From Polaribacter ponticola (GTDB lineage Bacteria > Bacteroidota > Bacteroidia > Flavobacteriales > Flavobacteriaceae): 64,000 bases of DNA. The position numbers and the translations under genes are program-made. The stretch's first letter is position 1. The number at the start of each line of letters is the position of its first letter. Location: positions 1,643,001-1,707,000 of the forward strand of contig NZ_JAOSLC020000003.1 of the NCBI RefSeq assembly GCF_026191475.2. The letters are read 5' to 3'. Of the stretch, positions 37,639-46,564 are shown piece by piece. The notes under the pieces are model-generated. The model worked only from the letters and a program-made list of their open reading frames with translations. It had not been told where the DNA came from and did not search any database.

Positions 37639-37687
37639 CACAATAAATGTACAAACCTTTTACAAAGGGCAAAAATAAGTTTAAAAA

Positions 37688-38113
37688 ATGACTATCAAAG
37701 AAATACAAGAAGAAATTATTGATGAGTTCTCTATGTTTGATGATTGGATGGATCGTTATGAATATATCATAGAACTTGGCAAATCTTTACCAATAATTAG
37801 TTCTGAATATAAATTAGATGAAAATTTGATAAAAGGCTGCCAATCGAAAGTTTGGTTGTATTCTGAGCTAGAAGACGAAACTATTAAATTTACTGCGGAT
37901 AGTGATGCAATTTTAACAAAAGGAATTGTGGCACTCTTATTGAGGGTTTACTCGAATCAAAAACCAGTAGATATATTAACTGCAGAAACTAACTTTATAG
38001 ATGAAATAGGTTTAAAAGAGCATCTTTCACCTACTAGAGCTAATGGATTAGTTTCTATGGTAAAACAAATAAAAATGTACGCAATTGCGCAACAAGCAAG
38101 ATTACAAAATTAA
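37688..38113 (+). CDS. sufE: SufE family cysteine desulfurase activator
   Basis: 141 residues. The active cysteine lies in LIKGCQSKVWLYSE (C50 or close to it), which takes sulfur from SufS; the N-terminal MTIKEIQEEIIDEFSMFDDWMDRYEYIIELGKSLP-like helix pair is typical. Functions in Fe-S cluster assembly. Only 11 bases from the next gene, a SufT-like protein, so they share a transcript. The rest of the suf operon is not in this window. Confidence 0.93.
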   Translation: MTIKEIQEEIIDEFSMFDDWMDRYEYIIELGKSLPIISSEYKLDENLIKGCQSKVWLYSELEDETIKFTADSDAILTKGIVALLLRVYSNQKPVDILTAETNFIDEIGLKEHLSPTRANGLVSMVKQIKMYAIAQQARLQN

Positions 38114-38124
38114 GAATTAAACAA

Positions 38125-38445
38125 ATGACAGATAAAGAATTAGAAGAAATTGGAGATAAAATAATTAGAGTTGTAAAAACAATATACGACCCTGAAATTC
38201 CGGTAGATATATACGAATTAGGTTTAATTTACGATGTTTTTGTGTCCGATGAAAACAATGCTAAAATATTAATGACATTAACTTCTCCTAATTGTCCGGT
38301 TGCAGAATCTTTACCTAAAGAAGTAGAAGACAAAGTAAAAACTTTGAAAGAAATTAACGAATGTGAAGTTGAAATTACATTCGATCCTACTTGGACACAA
38401 GAAATGATGAGTGAAGAAGCAAAATTAGAATTAGGAATGCTATAA
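38125..38445 (+). CDS. DUF59 (MIP18/SufT-like) Fe-S assembly protein
   Basis: 106 residues, the whole being one DUF59 domain: VVKTIYDPEIPVDIYELGLIYDV, then LTSPNCPVAESLP with the conserved cysteine, and VEITFDPTWTQEMMSEEAK. Members help in maturing or repairing Fe-S proteins. Placed right after sufE in Flavobacteria, as here. Symbol sufT would be plausible but the naming is not uniform, so I leave it empty. Confidence 0.9.
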   Translation: MTDKELEEIGDKIIRVVKTIYDPEIPVDIYELGLIYDVFVSDENNAKILMTLTSPNCPVAESLPKEVEDKVKTLKEINECEVEITFDPTWTQEMMSEEAKLELGML

Positions 38446-38571
38446 TTTAGTTGGCAGTAGTTAGTAAACAGCAAGCGATTATAATATTTGCAGGTTTCTA
38501 TTACTACCAGTTCGAGTAATTTTGATTTTTCTTCAAAATTATATCGAAATCAACTACAAAAATTAAACAAA

Positions 38572-39081
38572 ATGGCAGAAGAAATTATAAATAGAGTTGC
38601 AAATAGCAAATTAAAAACTTTTGATCTTGAAGAAATTTATCCTAACGGAGAAAGAGTTTTATTTGATATTAAAGATTGGTTATTTGAAGAAATCATTTTA
38701 AAAGAAAAAGATTTTAGAGATTTTGTAAAAAACCATGACTGGTCTCAGTATAAAAACTCATTTGTAGCTATTTCCTGTTCGGTAGATGCTATTGTTCCTT
38801 CTTGGGCTTTTATGTTGGTTGCAGCAGAATTAATACCTTTTGCAAATAAAGTAGTTATTGGTAATTTAGAGTTATTAGAAACCGTAATTTATCAAGAATT
38901 AATTGGCTTCTTAGACTTAAGAGATTTTACTGATAAACCTGTTATTATAAAAGGTTGTGCAGAAAAACCAATACCAAACTCTGCTTTTGCTTTTCTGATT
39001 GAAAAATTACAACCGTTAGCAAAAAGCATTATGTTTGGTGAAGCATGCTCTACTGTACCACTTTACAAATCAAAAAAATAA
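38572..39081 (+). CDS. DUF2480 family protein
   Basis: About 169 residues from ATG at 38572 (MAEEIINRVANSKLKTFDLE). The frame is open back to a TTG at 38488, but that part is low-complexity and the methionine at 38572 is the usual start of this family. Conserved blocks: FDIKDWLFEEIILKEKDFR, SVDAIVPSWAFMLVAAEL, and VIIKGCAEKPIPNSAF with a conserved cysteine, and FGEACSTVPLY with another. Found beside suf genes in many Bacteroidetes, so a link to Fe-S assembly is likely but unproven. The 126 bases before it contain repeat-like CAG/TAG words but no other gene. Confidence 0.88.
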   Translation: MAEEIINRVANSKLKTFDLEEIYPNGERVLFDIKDWLFEEIILKEKDFRDFVKNHDWSQYKNSFVAISCSVDAIVPSWAFMLVAAELIPFANKVVIGNLELLETVIYQELIGFLDLRDFTDKPVIIKGCAEKPIPNSAFAFLIEKLQPLAKSIMFGEACSTVPLYKSKK

Positions 39082-39111
39082 ATTATTTTAGAAGCTTAAA
39101 AACAAAGAACT

Positions 39112-39975
39112 TTGAAGAAAATTATTTTCCTTTTTTTCATATTATTCTCAGTAAATTTTTCTGCTCAAGAGCAAAATAAAGACACAATACCTGTTCCTAA
39201 ATGGAAAATTCATGGAAGATTTGCTTTTGTGTTTAATCAATCTTCATTCTCTAATTGGGCTTCTGGAGGTGAAAATACAATAGCAGGAAATATTGATATT
39301 AATTATGATTTTAATTACAAAAAAGACAATATAAACTGGGATAGTAGAATAATAACAGGTTATGGTTTAAGCCATTTAAGTGAAAAAGGTTGGAGAAAAA
39401 CCAACGACCGTTTTGAGTTTAACTCTTTGTTTGGTTTTAAAACTACTACTTATTGGTTTTTGTCTTTTTTAACCAATTTTAAATCACAATATTCAGATGG
39501 TTTTGACTACAAAAAAGAACCTAAGGTACTTGTATCTGAACTTTTATCTCCTGCATATTTAACATTCGGCCCCGGTTTGTTGTGGAAGAAATCTGATAAT
39601 ATAAATTTAAATATTGCTCCAGCCACAGCTAGATATACCTTTGTAAATGAAGCTTTTTCCGGAAAATTTGGTGTAGAAGAAGGTAAAACCACAGCTTTTA
39701 GTTTAGGTTTTAACCTTTCTAGTTATTATAAATTTAGCTTAATGGAGAATATTGAAATGGAAAATATCTTAACAATGTACTCAGATTATTTAGCTAATGT
39801 TGGAAATATTGATATCGATTACCAAACTAATATTCGTTTTGTAGTAAATAAGCATATTAAAATGCATATGACTTTCCATACCATAATAGATGACAATTCT
39901 TCAAGCAAAATTCAATTAAAACAACTTTTTGGCTTAGGAATTAATTATACTTTTCATGAAAAAGTGACTTATTAA
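39112..39975 (+). CDS. DUF3078 family exported protein
   Basis: 287 residues. Signal peptide 1-19 (ending VNFSAQ). Mature part begins KWKIHGRFAFVFNQSSFSNWASGGENTIAGN, the DUF3078 signature, and continues as alternating beta strands typical of an outer-membrane or periplasmic beta-barrel-like protein. The start codon is TTG at 39112, giving a perfect signal peptide; there is no ATG that would keep it. Function unknown. A paralogue of the same family follows 60 bases downstream. Confidence 0.87.
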   Translation: MKKIIFLFFILFSVNFSAQEQNKDTIPVPKWKIHGRFAFVFNQSSFSNWASGGENTIAGNIDINYDFNYKKDNINWDSRIITGYGLSHLSEKGWRKTNDRFEFNSLFGFKTTTYWFLSFLTNFKSQYSDGFDYKKEPKVLVSELLSPAYLTFGPGLLWKKSDNINLNIAPATARYTFVNEAFSGKFGVEEGKTTAFSLGFNLSSYYKFSLMENIEMENILTMYSDYLANVGNIDIDYQTNIRFVVNKHIKMHMTFHTIIDDNSSSKIQLKQLFGLGINYTFHEKVTY

Positions 39976-39983
39976 TATTTTTA

Positions 39984-40011
39984 TTGTCTAATCAATTAAA
40001 GTGTATTTTTG
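39984..40011 (+). promoter_or_regulatory. promoter of the second DUF3078 gene
   Basis: TTG at 39984-39986, 17 bases, then TATTTTTG at 40004-40011. Transcription should begin near 40018, giving a leader of about 17 bases. Confidence 0.6.
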
Positions 40012-40034
40012 CACCCAAATAAAAATGAAAAAAA

Positions 40035-40952
40035 ATGAAAAAATTATCAATCTTAATTTTATTTGCATTTGTTAGCTTATCTGTAAACGCACAAACTGCA
40101 GAAGAGTTAAAAAAAGAACAAGCTCCTAAAAAAGCTAAAATAGCTAAATTACAAGGAGAAGTAGATGCCTTACAAGCCAAAATAAATGCTCTTCCTGGAT
40201 GGAGAAAAGGTGCTTTTGGTACTATTGGAGCTAGTATTTCTGGCTTTAACAATTGGTATTCTAGATCTGCCCCTACAGCTTCTGCTGGTAATATTGGAGT
40301 TACAATAAACGCCTTTGCTAACTTAATTGAAGAAGATTATTTCTGGAGAAACTCTGCTGCTGTAAATTTAGGTTGGGTAAAATTAGATGAAAAAGGAGTA
40401 GCTGGAGATGAAGGTTTTGATGCTGCAACAGATGTGTTTACAATTAGCTCTTTATACGGTAAAAGATTAAACAAAAAATGGGCACTTTCTGGATTAGCAG
40501 AATACAGAACAACCATAATAGATAACTTTAATGACCCTGGATATTTAGATTTAGGTGTTGGTATGACTTGGACTCCAACAAACAACTTAGTAGTTGTTAT
40601 GCATCCTGGAAACTACAATTTTGTTTTTAGTTCTGGAGATACTGTTTTTGAATCTTCTTTAGGTGCAAAAATTGTAGCTGATTACACTAAAAAATACGGT
40701 AAACTAAGTGTTAAATCTAATTTATCTATGTTTCAAAGTTATAAAACATCAGATTTATCAAACTGGACATTTACAAACTCTCTTGGTTACACAATCTGGA
40801 ACGGAATTGGTGTTGGTTTCGAATTAGGTCTTCGTAAAAATAAACAAGAAGCTTTAAACAATGCTTTAATTACAGATGTAAATTCAACATTTAGTAATGT
40901 AGATAATAAATTACAATCTTATTTCTTATTAGGCTTAAGCTATGCCTTTTAA
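40035..40952 (+). CDS. DUF3078 family exported protein, second copy
   Basis: 305 residues. Signal peptide 1-19 (ending VNAQ), then a short coiled coil (about 22-52, EELKKEQAPKKAKIAKLQGE...QAKINAL) and the DUF3078 beta-rich domain starting GWRKGAFGTIGASISGFNNW. It ends with LGLSYAF, a terminal aromatic residue as in outer-membrane barrels. It differs from the gene before it by the added coiled coil. The in-frame ATG at 40025 is 10 bases earlier but not in this frame. Function unknown. Ends at a strong terminator. Confidence 0.87.
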   Translation: MKKLSILILFAFVSLSVNAQTAEELKKEQAPKKAKIAKLQGEVDALQAKINALPGWRKGAFGTIGASISGFNNWYSRSAPTASAGNIGVTINAFANLIEEDYFWRNSAAVNLGWVKLDEKGVAGDEGFDAATDVFTISSLYGKRLNKKWALSGLAEYRTTIIDNFNDPGYLDLGVGMTWTPTNNLVVVMHPGNYNFVFSSGDTVFESSLGAKIVADYTKKYGKLSVKSNLSMFQSYKTSDLSNWTFTNSLGYTIWNGIGVGFELGLRKNKQEALNNALITDVNSTFSNVDNKLQSYFLLGLSYAF

Positions 40953-40970
40953 TTTTAAAAAAATTCTAAC

Positions 40971-41000
40971 AAAACCTCAAAAAGAAATTTTTGAGGTTTT
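40971..41000 (+). terminator. terminator of the second DUF3078 gene
   Basis: AAAACCTCAAAAA and TTTTTGAGGTTTT pair over 13 bases around GAAA, followed by TTATTTT. Confidence 0.88.
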
Positions 41001-41036
41001 TTATTTTAACTACTTTTACATTCTAAATTTCTGTTA

Positions 41037-42146
41037 ATGACAATTTTAATAATTTACGCAACAATTTCTATTTTCTTTTCTTTTTTATGCTCTATTTTAG
41101 AAGCAGTTTTATTAAGTATAACACCTACTTTTATCAACCTTAAAAAAAGCGAAGGTTTAGATTATGCTAACGAATTAGAAACATTAAAAAAGGATGTAGA
41201 CAAACCTTTAATAGCCATTCTAACCATTAATACTATTGCCCATACTGTTGGTGCAATTTTAGTAGGTGTACAAGCAAAAGTTGCATATGCAGAAATGTAT
41301 GGAACTGCAGTAAAATCTATTTTTGGAATTAAAATTACCGAAGATGTTATGGTAGGTGTTGTTTCTACAGTAATGACAATTCTTATTTTGGTTGCATCAG
41401 AAATAGTACCAAAAACAATTGGTGCAACTTACTGGAAACAACTTGCAAACTTTACTTCTAAAGCTTTAAAAATAATGATATTCCCATTAAAATGGACTGG
41501 TGTTTTATGGGTTTTACAATTAACAACTAAATTAATTGGAGGTAAAGGTCATGGAAGTGTTTTAAGTAGAGAAGGGTTTTTGGTAATGACTGAAATGGCT
41601 GAAAAAGATGGCGTTTTCAAAGAGAATGAAAGCAAGGTTATTAGAAATCTACTTGGATTTAAAAACATAAAAGTAAATGATGTAATGACGCCAAGAACAG
41701 TTTTAGAAATTGCAGATGAAAGCCTTACCATTAAATCTTTTTATAACGAACATAAGAATTTACCTTTTTCTAGAATTCCTGTTTTTACAGAAAATCCAGA
41801 TGCTATCTCTGGTTATTTCCTTAAAGACACATTATTAGAAGCTATTATTGATGGTAAAGGAGATGATACACTTGCTACAATTAAAAGAAATATTTTAATA
41901 ACTGAAAGAGATTTATCTATTCCTGATTTATTTGACAAGCTAATAAAAGAAAAAGAACACATTGCACTAGTTGTAGATGAATATGGATCTGTGAGTGGTA
42001 TCGTTTCTCAAGAAGATGTTATAGAAACCTTGTTAGGTTTAGAAATTGTTGATGAGAGCGACTCTGTAACAGATTTACAGGCTCATGCAAAAAAATCTTG
42101 GAAAAATAGAGCTAAGAAAATGGGCATTACTAAAGAAGGAAATTAA
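41037..42146 (+). CDS. CNNM/CBS-domain membrane transporter (hemolysin-like, DUF21)
   Basis: 369 residues. The DUF21/CNNM membrane part (about 1-185) has about four hydrophobic stretches, with the family pattern FFSFLCSILEAVLLSITPTF at the start and ASEIVPKTIGATYWKQLA in the middle. Two CBS domains follow (about 205-330: VNDVMTPRTVLEIADE and VVDEYGSVSGIVSQEDVIETLLG). Family members handle Mg2+ or related cations, or bind nucleotides through the CBS pair. No C-terminal CorC_HlyC domain is visible, unlike the longer GldE protein of gliding Bacteroidetes, so it is not GldE. Converges on hflX across a terminator. Confidence 0.88.
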   Translation: MTILIIYATISIFFSFLCSILEAVLLSITPTFINLKKSEGLDYANELETLKKDVDKPLIAILTINTIAHTVGAILVGVQAKVAYAEMYGTAVKSIFGIKITEDVMVGVVSTVMTILILVASEIVPKTIGATYWKQLANFTSKALKIMIFPLKWTGVLWVLQLTTKLIGGKGHGSVLSREGFLVMTEMAEKDGVFKENESKVIRNLLGFKNIKVNDVMTPRTVLEIADESLTIKSFYNEHKNLPFSRIPVFTENPDAISGYFLKDTLLEAIIDGKGDDTLATIKRNILITERDLSIPDLFDKLIKEKEHIALVVDEYGSVSGIVSQEDVIETLLGLEIVDESDSVTDLQAHAKKSWKNRAKKMGITKEGN

Positions 42147-42158
42147 AGAGTAAAAATA

Positions 42159-42196
42159 ATTTAACCCACAAATTTCATAAACCTTGTGGGTTAAAT
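42159..42196. terminator. bidirectional terminator between CNNM gene and hflX
   Basis: ATTTAACCCACAA (42159-42171) and TTGTGGGTTAAAT (42184-42196) pair over 13 bases around a 12-base loop. It lies between the two convergent stops. Confidence 0.8.
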
Positions 42197-42202
42197 AAAT
42201 GA

Positions 42203-43414
42203 TTATTCTTCCTCTTTATATTCGTAATATAAAAAATCGTTATAAGGAAAACGTTGTATATGAATTTTCTTTACTTCTTCGTATGTTTTCTCTTTAAAAT
42301 CTTCTAAATTCTCTTTATTTAACGCAGAAATAAAAATAGATTCTTTGTTCAAATCATTCATCCAAGTTTTTTTCCAGTCTTCTAAAGTATAATGTTCTTT
42401 TCCTTTTTCGGTTACTAAATCATCTTCTTCAATAGTTTCATGAGAGTAAGCATCAATCTTGTTAAATACCATTAAAGTAGGCTTATCCGCACATTTAATT
42501 TCTCCTAAAATTGTATTTACAGATGCAATATGATCTTCGAAATTTGGATGAGAGATATCAACAACATGTAACAATAAATCGGCTTCACGAACCTCATCTA
42601 AAGTAGATTTAAAAGATTCTACTAGTTGTGTTGGTAATTTTCTAATAAACCCAACAGTATCTGTCATTAAAAAAGGAATGTTTTTAATAACCACTTTTCT
42701 TACTGTAGTATCTAAGGTTGCAAAAAGTTTATTCTCAGCAAACACATCACTCTTACTAACAACATTCATTAATGTAGATTTCCCAACATTTGTATAACCT
42801 ACCAAAGCAACTCGCACCATTTTTCCGCGATTCTTACGCTGAACGGCCATTTGCTTATCAATAGTTAATAATTTCTTTTTTAGAATGGTAATTTTATCAC
42901 GAATAATACGTCTATCTGTTTCTATTTCTGTTTCACCAGGTCCACGCATTCCAATACCACCTTTTTGCTTATCAAGGTGTGTCCATAATCTAGTTAAACG
43001 TGGTAGTAAATATTGGCATTGCGCCAATTCTACCTGAGTTTTTGCAGAACTAGTTTGCGCTCTTTGTGCAAAAATATCTAAGATTAAATTGGTTCTATCT
43101 AAAATTTTACAATCTAAAACTTTCTCGATATTACGTATTTGAGCTGGTGATAATTCATCATCAAAAATAGCGGTACCAATTTTATTCCCTTCAATATAAC
43201 CTCTAACTTCTTCTAACTTACCTGCACCTAAAAAAGTTTTAGGATTTGGTTTTTCCATTTTTTGAACAAAACGTTTTACAGTAACTCCTCCTGCAGTTGA
43301 CGTTAAAAACTCTAACTCGTCTAAATATTCTTCAGATTTTGCTTCGTCTTGTTGTTGCGTTATAACACCTATTAAAACTGCTTTTTCTGATATGGCTTCT
43401 TTTTGATCTATCAT
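42203..43414 (-). CDS. hflX: GTPase HflX
   Basis: About 403 residues from ATG at 43414 (MIDQKEAISEKAVLIGVIT). The frame continues upstream to 43453, but that stretch covers a promoter-like TATTTTTG and the amino acids are not conserved. Motifs: FLGAGKLEEVRG (N-terminal nucleotide-binding part), GGIGMRGPGETEIETDRR, the G1 loop GYTNVGKS, DTVGFIRKLP and NKID. HflX binds the 50S subunit and rescues stalled or stressed ribosomes. With this start, the -7 box TATTTTTG ends only 6 bases before the ATG, so the transcript may be nearly leaderless or another promoter is used. Confidence 0.93.
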   Translation of the reverse strand: MIDQKEAISEKAVLIGVITQQQDEAKSEEYLDELEFLTSTAGGVTVKRFVQKMEKPNPKTFLGAGKLEEVRGYIEGNKIGTAIFDDELSPAQIRNIEKVLDCKILDRTNLILDIFAQRAQTSSAKTQVELAQCQYLLPRLTRLWTHLDKQKGGIGMRGPGETEIETDRRIIRDKITILKKKLLTIDKQMAVQRKNRGKMVRVALVGYTNVGKSTLMNVVSKSDVFAENKLFATLDTTVRKVVIKNIPFLMTDTVGFIRKLPTQLVESFKSTLDEVREADLLLHVVDISHPNFEDHIASVNTILGEIKCADKPTLMVFNKIDAYSHETIEEDDLVTEKGKEHYTLEDWKKTWMNDLNKESIFISALNKENLEDFKEKTYEEVKKIHIQRFPYNDFLYYEYKEEE

Positions 43415-43451
43415 ACAATGCAAAAATACAAACATTCTTATTCTTAAAACC

Positions 43452-43543
43452 AAAAAAACCTCAATACAAATTGAGGTTCATTTAATTAATTCAAATCATC
43501 TTACTTTTTCTCCTACTATTTCTTTCTAAAAGCTAATTATTAT
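43452..43543 (-). ncRNA. candidate small RNA with terminator, upstream of hflX
   Basis: On the minus strand a TATTTTTG box (43556-43549) is followed about 70 bases later by a perfect hairpin (AACCTCAAT and ATTGAGGTT arms, 43457-43478) with seven U at 43458-43452. No minus-strand gene lies just before this terminator; the nearest starts at 44902, across a plus-strand gene. The stretch between has no reading frame longer than a few codons. No -33 box is seen, so the call rests on the orphan terminator and the -7 match. Confidence 0.4.
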
Positions 43544-43661
43544 TAGTACAAAAATAATTAACTTCTATATAGATTGGGGTTTACTTATGTTATAAAAACA
43601 TCTCTTCTAAGTTATGTTTTTGCTCTAAAAATTTACTTATTTTTACAATTAAACCTATTTT

Positions 43662-44645
43662 ATGTTTCCTTCTATTTCTTCTTCTAAACAAAAACAAAGT
43701 ATTACAACTATTGGTTTTTATAATGTTGAAAATCTTTTTGATACTAAAGACGATCCTTCTACTGCAGATGATGATTTTACACCAAAAGGAAAGAAACAAT
43801 GGACTTACAAAAAATATAAAATAAAGATTAAAAAACTAGGTTCTGTAATTTCGCAACTAGGATTGAAAAGGTCTAAATACCCGCCAGCAATTGTTGGTTT
43901 AGTGGAAGTAGAAAATGCTAAAGTTGTTAATGATATTGCAAATTCATCATATTTAAGAAAACATCATTATGGTTATGTTCATCACTGATTCTCCAGACGA
44001 ACGTGGTATTGATGTTGCTTTGCTATATAACAAAATTGCCTTTGAATTATTATCTTCTAAAACCTATCCTATTTTTTTAAAAGACGATAAAGGAGACAGA
44101 GATTACACAAGAGATATCTTAAAAGTTAGTGGAAATTTACATGGCGAATTAATTCATATTTTGGTAAATCATTGGTCTTCTAGAAGAGAAGGTGCTAAAG
44201 AAAGCGAACCTAAAAGAATTATAGCAGCAGAAACTTTAAGAGGTCTTATTGATACTATTAAAGAAAAAGAAATGGATGCAAAAATTATAATTATGGGCGA
44301 TTTTAACGACGACCCTAATAGTAAAAGCGTACAAGAATATTTGGTAAAAGATGATTTTTACAATCCGATGGAAAGCTTATTGGATGTAAAAAAACTAGGA
44401 ACCACAACTTATGATAAAAAATGGAACCTCTTCGATCAAATTATTTTCAGTAAAAATTTTCTAGAAAAAAAGAAGGTAAATTGTATTTTAAACATGCAGA
44501 AATTTTCAATAAAAAATGGCTAAAAATATTTAAAGGAAAATTAAAAGGAAGTCCTTTTAGAACTTATATTGGACCTTGGTATCAAGGTGGATTTTCAGAC
44601 CATTTTCCTGTATATGCTTTTTTAAAAAAGGACGATAAAGTTTGA
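43662..44645 (+). CDS. endonuclease/exonuclease/phosphatase family protein, two one-base shifts
   Basis: Three reading frames together make one protein of about 327 residues. Segment 1 (from ATG 43662) holds GFYNVENLFDTKDD and GLVEVENAKVV; segment 2 holds SPDERGIDVALLYNK, VNHWSSRREG and IIMGDFNDDPNS; segment 3 ends GPWYQGGFSDHFPVYAFL, the final catalytic D-H. The metal and catalytic residues (N/E, D, N, D, H) are all present if the frames are joined. The first join needs removal of one base near 43985-43986 (VHHDSPDE), which is not in a homopolymer; the second needs one A added to the 7-A run 44465-44471 (LEKKEGKLYFKHAE). No signal peptide is visible in this start. Substrate (nucleic acid or phospholipid/inositide) unknown. 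Confidence 0.75.
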
Positions 44646-44662
44646 TTCTTCCTGAAAGAAAA

Positions 44663-44902
44663 CTAATCCTTACCAACATTCTTAAAAGCTTCTCTTAATT
44701 TTTCATCATTTAAAATGTATTTTTTGTATTTACCATCTTTATATCTGTAATAAATAAAAAACGGCATAAATAAAAAAGAAAAATAAAAGACACCTAAACC
44801 CATTACAATTTGTGCTTTTTCATGTTCTACATTCACCAAATATAAACCTGTTGCCATCCAAATTAGAAAGATAACAAACATTATTTTTAACGCTAATTTC
44901 AT
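44663..44902 (-). CDS. small two-helix membrane protein
   Basis: 79 residues with two membrane helices (about 3-24 and 31-51) and a charged C-terminal tail (RYKDGKYKKYILNDEKLREAF). No family recognised. Divergent from glpQ with 33 bases between the two starts, and its stop lies 17 bases past the phosphatase-family gene. Confidence 0.6.
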   Translation of the reverse strand: MKLALKIMFVIFLIWMATGLYLVNVEHEKAQIVMGLGVFYFSFLFMPFFIYYRYKDGKYKKYILNDEKLREAFKNVGKD

Positions 44903-44935
44903 ACTGTAAATTTACAAAAGTTATATTTTTGAAGG

Positions 44936-45904
44936 ATGAAGAAATTAATTCTTTTCTTAATAATTATATTTGGCTGTAAATCCACTCGAAATACATTTAA
45001 AAACATGGACAAAAAAATTGTGATTGCACATAGAGGTGCTTCTGGTTATTTACCCGAACATACATTAGAAGCAAAAGCAATGGCACATGCAATGAATGTA
45101 GATTTTATTGAACAAGATTTAGTATTAAGTAAAGATGATGTAGCTATAGTAATTCATGATATTTATTTGGATGATGTAACTGATGTTGCTACAAAATTTT
45201 CTGATAGAAAAAGAGAAGACAACCGATATTATGTAATCGATTTTACGTTTAAAGAGTTAAAAACACTACAAGTTACAGAACGATTCAATCCAAAAACAGG
45301 AGAACAAGTATTTAAAACTCGTTTTCCAATTTGGAAAGGAAATTTTAAACTTCATTCTTTACAAGAAGAAATTGAATTAATACAGGGTTTAAATAAATCT
45401 ACCGGAAAAAATATTGGTATTTATCCTGAAATTAAAGAACCTGAATTTCATAAAAAAGAAGGAAAAGACTTAACTAAAGTCGTTTTAAAAGTTCTTGCTG
45501 ATTATGGTTACAAAACAAAAAAAGACAATTGTATTTTACAATGTTTTAATGCTTTAGAATTAGAACGAATTCGAGTAGAATTAAAGTCTGAGTTATTTTT
45601 AGTTCAGCTGATGGAATTTTCAGAAGAAACCAAAAAATTGAAACATTTTGCAACTTATGCAGACGGAATTGGACCTTGGTACAAGCAAATTTTAGATAAA
45701 AAAGTTGATGGTAAATTTACATTTACTTCTTTAGTTTCTAATGCTCATAAATTAGGCTTAAAAGTACATCCTTATACTTTTAGAGCAGATGCTTTAGCAG
45801 AGTTTTCTTCTTTTAAAGAAATGATGCAAACACTTTTAATTGATGTAAATGTTGATGGTGCTTTTACAGATTTTCCTGATTTGGTTGTAGAGTTTCTTAA
45901 ATAA
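44936..45904 (+). CDS. glpQ: glycerophosphodiester phosphodiesterase (GlpQ-like lipoprotein)
   Basis: 322 residues. N-terminus MKKLILFLIIIFGCKST has a lipobox-like IFGC, so it is probably an outer-membrane or periplasmic lipoprotein. The GDPD signature is clear: VIAHRGASGYLPEHTLEAKA, EQDLVLSKDDVAIVIHD and IYPEIKEPEFHKKEG. It hydrolyses glycerophosphodiesters to glycerol-3-phosphate and alcohol. A TATTTTTG box at 44924-44931 ends 4 bases before the ATG; if that is the true promoter, translation would start at the inner methionine (MDKKIVIAHRG) and the protein would be cytoplasmic, but the lipobox argues for the first ATG. Confidence 0.9.
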   Translation: MKKLILFLIIIFGCKSTRNTFKNMDKKIVIAHRGASGYLPEHTLEAKAMAHAMNVDFIEQDLVLSKDDVAIVIHDIYLDDVTDVATKFSDRKREDNRYYVIDFTFKELKTLQVTERFNPKTGEQVFKTRFPIWKGNFKLHSLQEEIELIQGLNKSTGKNIGIYPEIKEPEFHKKEGKDLTKVVLKVLADYGYKTKKDNCILQCFNALELERIRVELKSELFLVQLMEFSEETKKLKHFATYADGIGPWYKQILDKKVDGKFTFTSLVSNAHKLGLKVHPYTFRADALAEFSSFKEMMQTLLIDVNVDGAFTDFPDLVVEFLK

Positions 45905-45929
45905 AAGCAATTCTCATAAACAGACCAAT

Positions 45930-46552
45930 TTACCCCTTTAAAATTAAAGGAGAAAGTATTAAAAAAACTAAAAAACCGGTTAAGAGCAAAGAAATAATTA
46001 ACGGTTTTGTAATTTCTTTCTTTTTATAAATTAAATCTTTTCCTAAATATTTATTCCAAAAAATTCTGATAAAATGGTATATCCAATTAAGTTTAAAATT
46101 AAAGTCGTTAAAAAACTCTTTGGTAAAAAATTTAGAAGAAAATAAACAAAAATAGTATAAATAATACTAAAAAAAAGTACCTGAATCCTTTCTTTTGGCT
46201 TTTTCATCACCTTTAAATTGTACATCAACAAAACTGCACCAAAAATTGTACTAAAGAATATTGTAAAACCTCGTATTGCATTTTTAGAATACAATGTTGA
46301 TTGTTCAAATTCATTAAAAGCGCCTTCGTTAGAAGTAAATTCTTTTTCTAAAGAAGCTGATTTTAATTCTTTTTCTGCAATAACCTCTTCGTTTAATTCA
46401 ATTTCACCTTCTACTATTAAGTTTCTTTTTTCTAACTCCCAAATAACCGCTTGCAAAGCTTCATTTGTGTAATTCTCTTTTTGATCAATGATTCCTTCTA
46501 ACTCCACATTAGATTTCAGTTTCATATTTCTCGAAAAACTATTACTCTTCAT
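45930..46552 (-). CDS. membrane protein of unknown function, one-base shift near the end
   Basis: The frame from ATG 46552 stops at 46043. Adding one base to the 6-A/T run 46058-46063 lets it continue as FFWNKYLGKDLIYKKKEITKP and end at 45930 with two more hydrophobic stretches, giving about 207 residues. The N-terminal half is soluble (ELEGIIDQKENYTNEALQAV, a charged pattern seen in several small Bacteroidetes proteins) and the rest holds about four membrane helices. The extension FWNKYLGKD is the kind of conserved C-terminal box I recall in related proteins, which makes the join convincing. Function unknown. It converges on glpQ, 25 bases apart. Confidence 0.65.
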
Positions 46553-46564
46553 TTTTTCTTAATT

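Noticed and set aside
42159..42196. Long-looped hairpin as a riboswitch
   Set aside because: It lies between two convergent stop codons and is a simple two-arm stem, so a shared terminator explains it.
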